Below, piece by piece: positions 60,893 through 64,000 of a stretch of DNA of 64,000 nucleotides. This DNA comes from Stenotrophomonas rhizophila (GTDB taxonomy: Bacteria > Pseudomonadota > Gammaproteobacteria > Xanthomonadales > Xanthomonadaceae). The notes beneath the pieces were generated by a model. The model made no database searches and was not told the origin of the DNA. It saw only the letters and a list, made by a program, of their open reading frames with translations. Within the stretch, counting starts at the first letter, position 1; the number at the start of each line of letters is the position of its first letter. The stretch spans positions 2,477,501 through 2,541,500 of the forward strand of contig NZ_CP016294.1 of NCBI RefSeq assembly GCF_001704155.1, written 5' to 3'. The position numbers and the translations under genes were made by a program.

Positions 60893-61660
60893 ATGTCCAT
60901 CGTCGCCCCCACCTGGCCGCAGGCTGCCACCGTCGAAGATTTCCGCCGCAACCTGGACGCGGTGCACGCACGCATTGCCGCTGCCTGCGAGCGCGCCGGA
61001 CGCGATCCGGCCACGGTGCGACTGCTGCCGGTGAGCAAGACCGTGGACGAAGCGCGGCTGCGACTGGCGGTGCAGGCCGGCTGCGATACGCTGGGCGAAA
61101 ACAAGGTGCAGGAAGCCAAGGGCAAGGCCGAAGCCATGGCCGACCTGGGCATCCGCTGGTCGGTGATCGGCCACCTGCAGACCAACAAGGCGCGTGATGT
61201 GGCCCGCTTCGCCAGCGAGTTCCAGGCGCTGGACAGCCTGCGCGTGGCCCAGGCGCTGGACCAGCGGCTGGCGCAGGAAGGCCGCACGCTGGATGTGTTC
61301 GTGCAGGTCAACACCTCGGGCGAAGCCAGCAAGTACGGATTGGACCCGATCGAGGTGGCCGACTTCGTGCAGCAGCTGCCCGCCTTCCCCCAGCTGCGCG
61401 TGCGCGGCTTGATGACCCTCGCGCTGTTCTCGGCCGATCCCGAACAGGTGCGCCCGTGTTTCGTGCGCCTGCGCGACCTGCGTGAGCGCCTGCGTCCGAC
61501 CCTGCCGGCGGGCGTCAGCCTGGACGAACTGTCGATGGGCATGTCCGGCGATTTCGAGATCGCCATCGAGGAAGGCGCCACGGTGGTGCGCGTAGGCCAG
61601 GCGATTTTCGGCGCGCGCAGCACCCCCGACAGCCACTATTGGCCAACCCCTGCGGGTTGA
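60893..61660 (+). CDS. YggS/PROSC-family PLP homeostasis protein
   Basis: A 255-residue alanine-racemase-N-terminal-fold protein. The PLP lysine lies in LLPVSKTVDEARLR, followed by LGENKVQEAKGK, WSVIGHLQTNKARDVARF, VFVQVNTSGEASKYGL, RGLMTLALFSADPEQVRPCF and the phosphate-binding C-terminal LSMGMSGDFEIAIEEGATVVRVGQAIFG. YggS binds PLP without enzymatic turnover and buffers vitamin B6 and amino-acid/keto-acid balance. ATG at 60893 with GGAAC upstream is chosen. In many proteobacteria it neighbours pilT or proC; here it instead converges with a LysR gene 3 bases away. Confidence 0.93.
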   Translation: MSIVAPTWPQAATVEDFRRNLDAVHARIAAACERAGRDPATVRLLPVSKTVDEARLRLAVQAGCDTLGENKVQEAKGKAEAMADLGIRWSVIGHLQTNKARDVARFASEFQALDSLRVAQALDQRLAQEGRTLDVFVQVNTSGEASKYGLDPIEVADFVQQLPAFPQLRVRGLMTLALFSADPEQVRPCFVRLRDLRERLRPTLPAGVSLDELSMGMSGDFEIAIEEGATVVRVGQAIFGARSTPDSHYWPTPAG

Positions 61661-61663
61661 TCG

Positions 61664-62563
61664 TCACCCCACCAACGCCTGCATATGCCGCGCATGCTCC
61701 GCGGCCTGTGCGTGCAGCCACTCACGAAATGCCAGGAACCCCCGGTGCGTGGACGAACGTGGCGGATATACCAGCCAATGCGACCAGCGCGTCTTCAACC
61801 GGTGCGGTGACAAAGCAATCAACTGGCCCGAATCCAGCAGCAACCGCGCCCGCGTCACCCGCCCCAGCGCGACTCCGAAGCCATCCAGCGCGGCACGATG
61901 GTGCGATTCGGAGTCATTGAGCATGGCCACATAGCGCGACGGCGCAACCTCGCCGACCGAGGCGAACCAGCGCTGCCACTCGCCATCCGGGTCCCCCAGC
62001 AGCGGCCACTGCGACAGCGGCAGCGCGCCCAGCCCGCCCATGCGCTCGACCAGTGACGGGCTGGCCATCGGCATCAGCCACTCATCGAACAGCGGCTCCA
62101 CATGCAGGCCGCTCCACTGCCCTGCACCCACACGCAATGCAGCATCGCACTGCAGCTGCCGGTCGAAATCGGTGAGCCGCTCGCTGGATTCCAGGTTGAA
62201 TTCAATCTCCGGGTGGCAGGCCACGAACGAGCCCAGCCGTGGTACCAGCCAGTTGGAGGCCATCGATGGCAACGCACTGACCGACAGCACGCGGTCGTGG
62301 CGCGCGCCGAACGGCTGCAGCGCCTGCGCGATCGCGTCCAGGTGCGGGCCCACCTGTTCCAGCAACCGCTGCCCTTCGGGCGTCACCCGCACCCCGCGTG
62401 CCTGGCGCTGCAGCAGCGCATACCCGAGGCGCTCCTCCAGCTGCCGCATCTGGTGGCTGAGCGCACTGACGGTCAGGTTCAGCGAATCGGCCGCGCGGGT
62501 CAGGTTGCCCAGGCGTGCGGCGGTAACGAAATTCTGCAGCGGCTGGAGCGGGATACGGGACAT
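61664..62563 (-). CDS. LysR-family transcriptional regulator (GcvA-like)
   Basis: A 299-residue regulator. The N-terminal winged HTH reads MSRIPLQPLQNFVTAARLGNLTRAADSLNLTVSALSHQMRQLEERLGYALLQRQARGVRVTPEGQRLLEQV. The HTH and the effector domain (SVSALPSMASNWLVPRLGSFVACHPEIEFNLESSERLTDFDRQLQCDAALRVGAG) match the GcvA/AmpR-like subgroup that binds near LysR boxes of divergent genes. ATG at 62561-62563. It is divergent from the small ORF at 62662-62847 across 98 bases, which should be its target; the coinducer is unknown. Confidence 0.9.
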   Translation of the reverse strand: MSRIPLQPLQNFVTAARLGNLTRAADSLNLTVSALSHQMRQLEERLGYALLQRQARGVRVTPEGQRLLEQVGPHLDAIAQALQPFGARHDRVLSVSALPSMASNWLVPRLGSFVACHPEIEFNLESSERLTDFDRQLQCDAALRVGAGQWSGLHVEPLFDEWLMPMASPSLVERMGGLGALPLSQWPLLGDPDGEWQRWFASVGEVAPSRYVAMLNDSESHHRAALDGFGVALGRVTRARLLLDSGQLIALSPHRLKTRWSHWLVYPPRSSTHRGFLAFREWLHAQAAEHARHMQALVG

Positions 62564-62661
62564 GGCGACTTGAATCCAGTTCAAGAAAGACTTGCGAAAG
62601 GATCGCTTTTGCACCGTCCATCCTGCCCCTATCGTGAGTCCTACTCAAGTGGAGGACGCAC

Positions 62662-62847
62662 ATGAACATCTACAGCGGATTGTTGTTCCTGCACGGGCAT
62701 ATCGCCGATGTGGGATTGGCGCGGGCGCTGGCGGAGCCGGAAAAGGTCTCCGCCGCTGACACGGCGCGGGCGGTGGCCGGGACAGCCACGCAGCCCGTAG
62801 CGCTACCGGCTCGGGCTGCCTGCGAGGTTGGTGCCGTGCGGCGTTGA
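62662..62847 (+). CDS. Small ORF divergent from the LysR gene, possibly a truncated gene
   Basis: A 61-residue reading frame starting MNIYSGLLFLHGHIADVGLARAL with GGAGG 7 bases upstream, a strong ribosome site. Its second half is low-complexity (Ala/Val/Arg) and covers a hairpin with arms GCAGCCCG (62790-62797) and CGGGCTGC (62812-62819) around TAGCGCTA, which looks like a terminator or REP-like element rather than coding sequence. The first 24 codons may therefore be a genuine small protein or the 5' remnant of a longer gene. LysR-type regulators usually control the divergent gene, which supports expression. Confidence 0.45.
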   Translation: MNIYSGLLFLHGHIADVGLARALAEPEKVSAADTARAVAGTATQPVALPARAACEVGAVRR

Positions 62848-62858
62848 GACCTCCGGCC

Positions 62859-64000
62859 TTACGGAGCCGGCTTGGCCTCGGGCAGCACCCGGGGGCGGCT
62901 GTCGTACCAGTCGCGCGCCCCGGACAGGTGCCAGGTGCGCTTGCCGCCGTCCAGTTCGATGCCGGCCCCGAGCAGGCCCCAGCGCAGGTACAGGTCGCCA
63001 CGGCGCTGCGCCTGCTCCATGTCCAGCCGGGCGCGCAGCGACAGCCGCGCGTTTTCGGCCTGCAGGTCGTCCACCGCCAGGTGCTCGCGGCGCCAGCGCA
63101 GCTGGCCGCTGGCCTGCACTTCACCCGAATCGAGCAGGCCCAGCACCCAGCGCGGGTACTGGCTGCGCTCGGCGTAGATGCCCAGCAGCGGACCGGCATC
63201 GCGCAGCCGCAGGTCGGCACGTGCGTCCACCTGGAACGGCGCCTCTGACTGGATGTGCCCGCTGCGCAGGTCGACCTCGCCCCACCAGCCGCCCTTGGCG
63301 GCATCGCCGTCCACCTGCACGTTGCGCAGGCTGAGCGTGGTGCCGCCCAGGTCGAACTGGCCAGCGTCGAAGTCGGCACGCTGCAGTCTTGCCTTGACCT
63401 GCGCATCGCCACGCAGCGACAGGCCGGCGGCCTGCATGCGCGCACCGGTGCCGCGCAGGTCCGCGCGCCCCTGCCCGACCCGGCCGGCAGCATCCAGCGT
63501 CACGTCGCCGCTCAGCAGTGCGGTACCCCCGAGCAGACGCACATTGTCGTTGCCGACGTAGCGGTTGTAGGCGCTCAGGTCAGGCACCCGCGCGTCGTTG
63601 AAGCGCAGCTGCGCGCGCATGCCATCGCGCAGCTGCTGCAGCCGTGCATCCCCGCGCAGGGTCAACGCCAGCGCCTTGCCATCAAACAACACCGCCTTGG
63701 GCGCATCGGACGGCGCCGCGCGGAACGTGGGAATATCGACCTTCAATTCCGCCTGCGGCGGCGCACCGTTGACGATGCGTCCCAGCGCATGCGCATCGCC
63801 CTGCATGCGCACGCCCGCCACCTCGGCAATGGCGGACACCTGCGGCACCTCCAGGGTGCTGCCCGGCGCCAACTGGCCATCGGCGATGCGCAGGTCACCC
63901 TGCAGCAGCCCGCCACCTTCCAGCTTGAACCACGGCTTGCGCACGAACAGATCGGCAATCCAGTTCAACGACTCGAACCGCCACGCGCCACGTACCTGCC
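62859..64000 (-). CDS. AsmA/YdbH-like large envelope protein, C-terminal part (5' end outside window)
   Basis: At least 380 residues; the frame is open to the right edge, so the start lies beyond 64000. The sequence is built of repeated beta-strand units with Gly/Asp/Asn turns: LEGGGLLQGDLRIADGQLAPG, FDGKALALTLRGDARLQQLRDG, LRGTGARMQAAGLSLRGDAQVKARLQ, GGTTLSLRNVQVDGDAAKGGWWGEVDLRSG. This pattern is that of AsmA-like, YhdP/TamB/YdbH-type proteins that bridge inner and outer membrane and move phospholipids. Which subfamily cannot be decided from the fragment. The C-terminus ends PEAKPAP. Convergent with the small ORF at 62662. Confidence 0.65.
   Translation of the reverse strand, partial: QVRGAWRFESLNWIADLFVRKPWFKLEGGGLLQGDLRIADGQLAPGSTLEVPQVSAIAEVAGVRMQGDAHALGRIVNGAPPQAELKVDIPTFRAAPSDAPKAVLFDGKALALTLRGDARLQQLRDGMRAQLRFNDARVPDLSAYNRYVGNDNVRLLGGTALLSGDVTLDAAGRVGQGRADLRGTGARMQAAGLSLRGDAQVKARLQRADFDAGQFDLGGTTLSLRNVQVDGDAAKGGWWGEVDLRSGHIQSEAPFQVDARADLRLRDAGPLLGIYAERSQYPRWVLGLLDSGEVQASGQLRWRREHLAVDDLQAENARLSLRARLDMEQAQRRGDLYLRWGLLGAGIELDGGKRTWHLSGARDWYDSRPRVLPEAKPAP

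Overview
The window is very GC-rich, gene-dense bacterial DNA with strong GC3 bias. Protein families, TonB-less outer-membrane barrels, an imuA-imuB-dnaE2 cassette and GTAG-type REP sequences (GTAG followed by a short GC-rich hairpin, as described for Stenotrophomonas maltophilia) point to a gammaproteobacterium of the Lysobacteraceae/Xanthomonadaceae, most likely Stenotrophomonas. No rRNA, tRNA, CRISPR, phage or insertion sequence was recognised. All calls are from reading the sequence; no database search was run.

Layout. 1-4.2 kb: tail of a small secreted protein, an outer-membrane barrel, a small membrane protein, a patatin-Omp85 (type Vd) secreted phospholipase and a DUF4136 lipoprotein. 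4.3-12.1 kb: one long plus-strand operon starting with a single-domain response regulator, then a DUF3302 protein, HlyD adaptor, NodT-type outer-membrane factor, Ca2+/H+ antiporter, K+ channel, outer-membrane protein and MscS channel. 12.1-15.1 kb: minus-strand DUF2950, DUF3300 and OmpA-family envelope proteins. 15.3-22.9 kb: a 916-residue Orn/Lys/Arg-type decarboxylase, two aspartate:alanine-exchanger-family transporters and an OprD-like porin, followed on the other strand by a FixL/FixJ-like two-component pair. 24.7-29.0 kb: a minus-strand cluster with a formylglycine-generating-enzyme homologue, DUF202 protein, outer-membrane transporter-like barrel, DUF2092 protein and a paralogue of the protein at the left edge. 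29-37 kb: membrane protein and a set of regulators (two response regulators, NarX-like kinase, two AraC proteins), class A acid phosphatase and OsmC protein. 37.4-40.0 kb: an isolated CpaE/CpaF (Tad-type) ATPase pair. 40-54.6 kb: metabolic and small genes (SapC, DUF1543, I78 inhibitor, LldD, glyoxalase-fold protein, MgtC, SDR, Old-Yellow-Enzyme, alpha-amino-acid ester hydrolase, GH3 glycosidase, HxlR/MFS pair). 54.7-60.0 kb: SOS mutagenesis operon. 60-64 kb: hypothetical protein, YggS, LysR regulator, tiny ORF and the 3' part of an AsmA-like gene that runs off the window.

Three observations stand out. First, a 13-bp sequence CCAAGGGCCAATT within a longer shared context occurs three times, each oriented toward the first gene of a unit: the efflux/ion operon, the ompA-like gene and the decarboxylase/exchanger operon. 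This suggests one regulon, plausibly under the FixL/FixJ-like pair at 22.9-24.6 kb. Second, intergenic gaps at 42.7-43.1 and 49.4-49.7 kb carry four copies of a cloverleaf-like repeat: an outer 20-26-bp stem enclosing two hairpins, each with CATCCATG at its centre, in which the stem sequences differ between copies but stay complementary. Third, several gene sets are incomplete in an informative way: HlyD plus outer-membrane factor without a recognisable pump, CpaE/CpaF without other pilus genes, and an FGE homologue with both catalytic cysteines but no sulfatase nearby.
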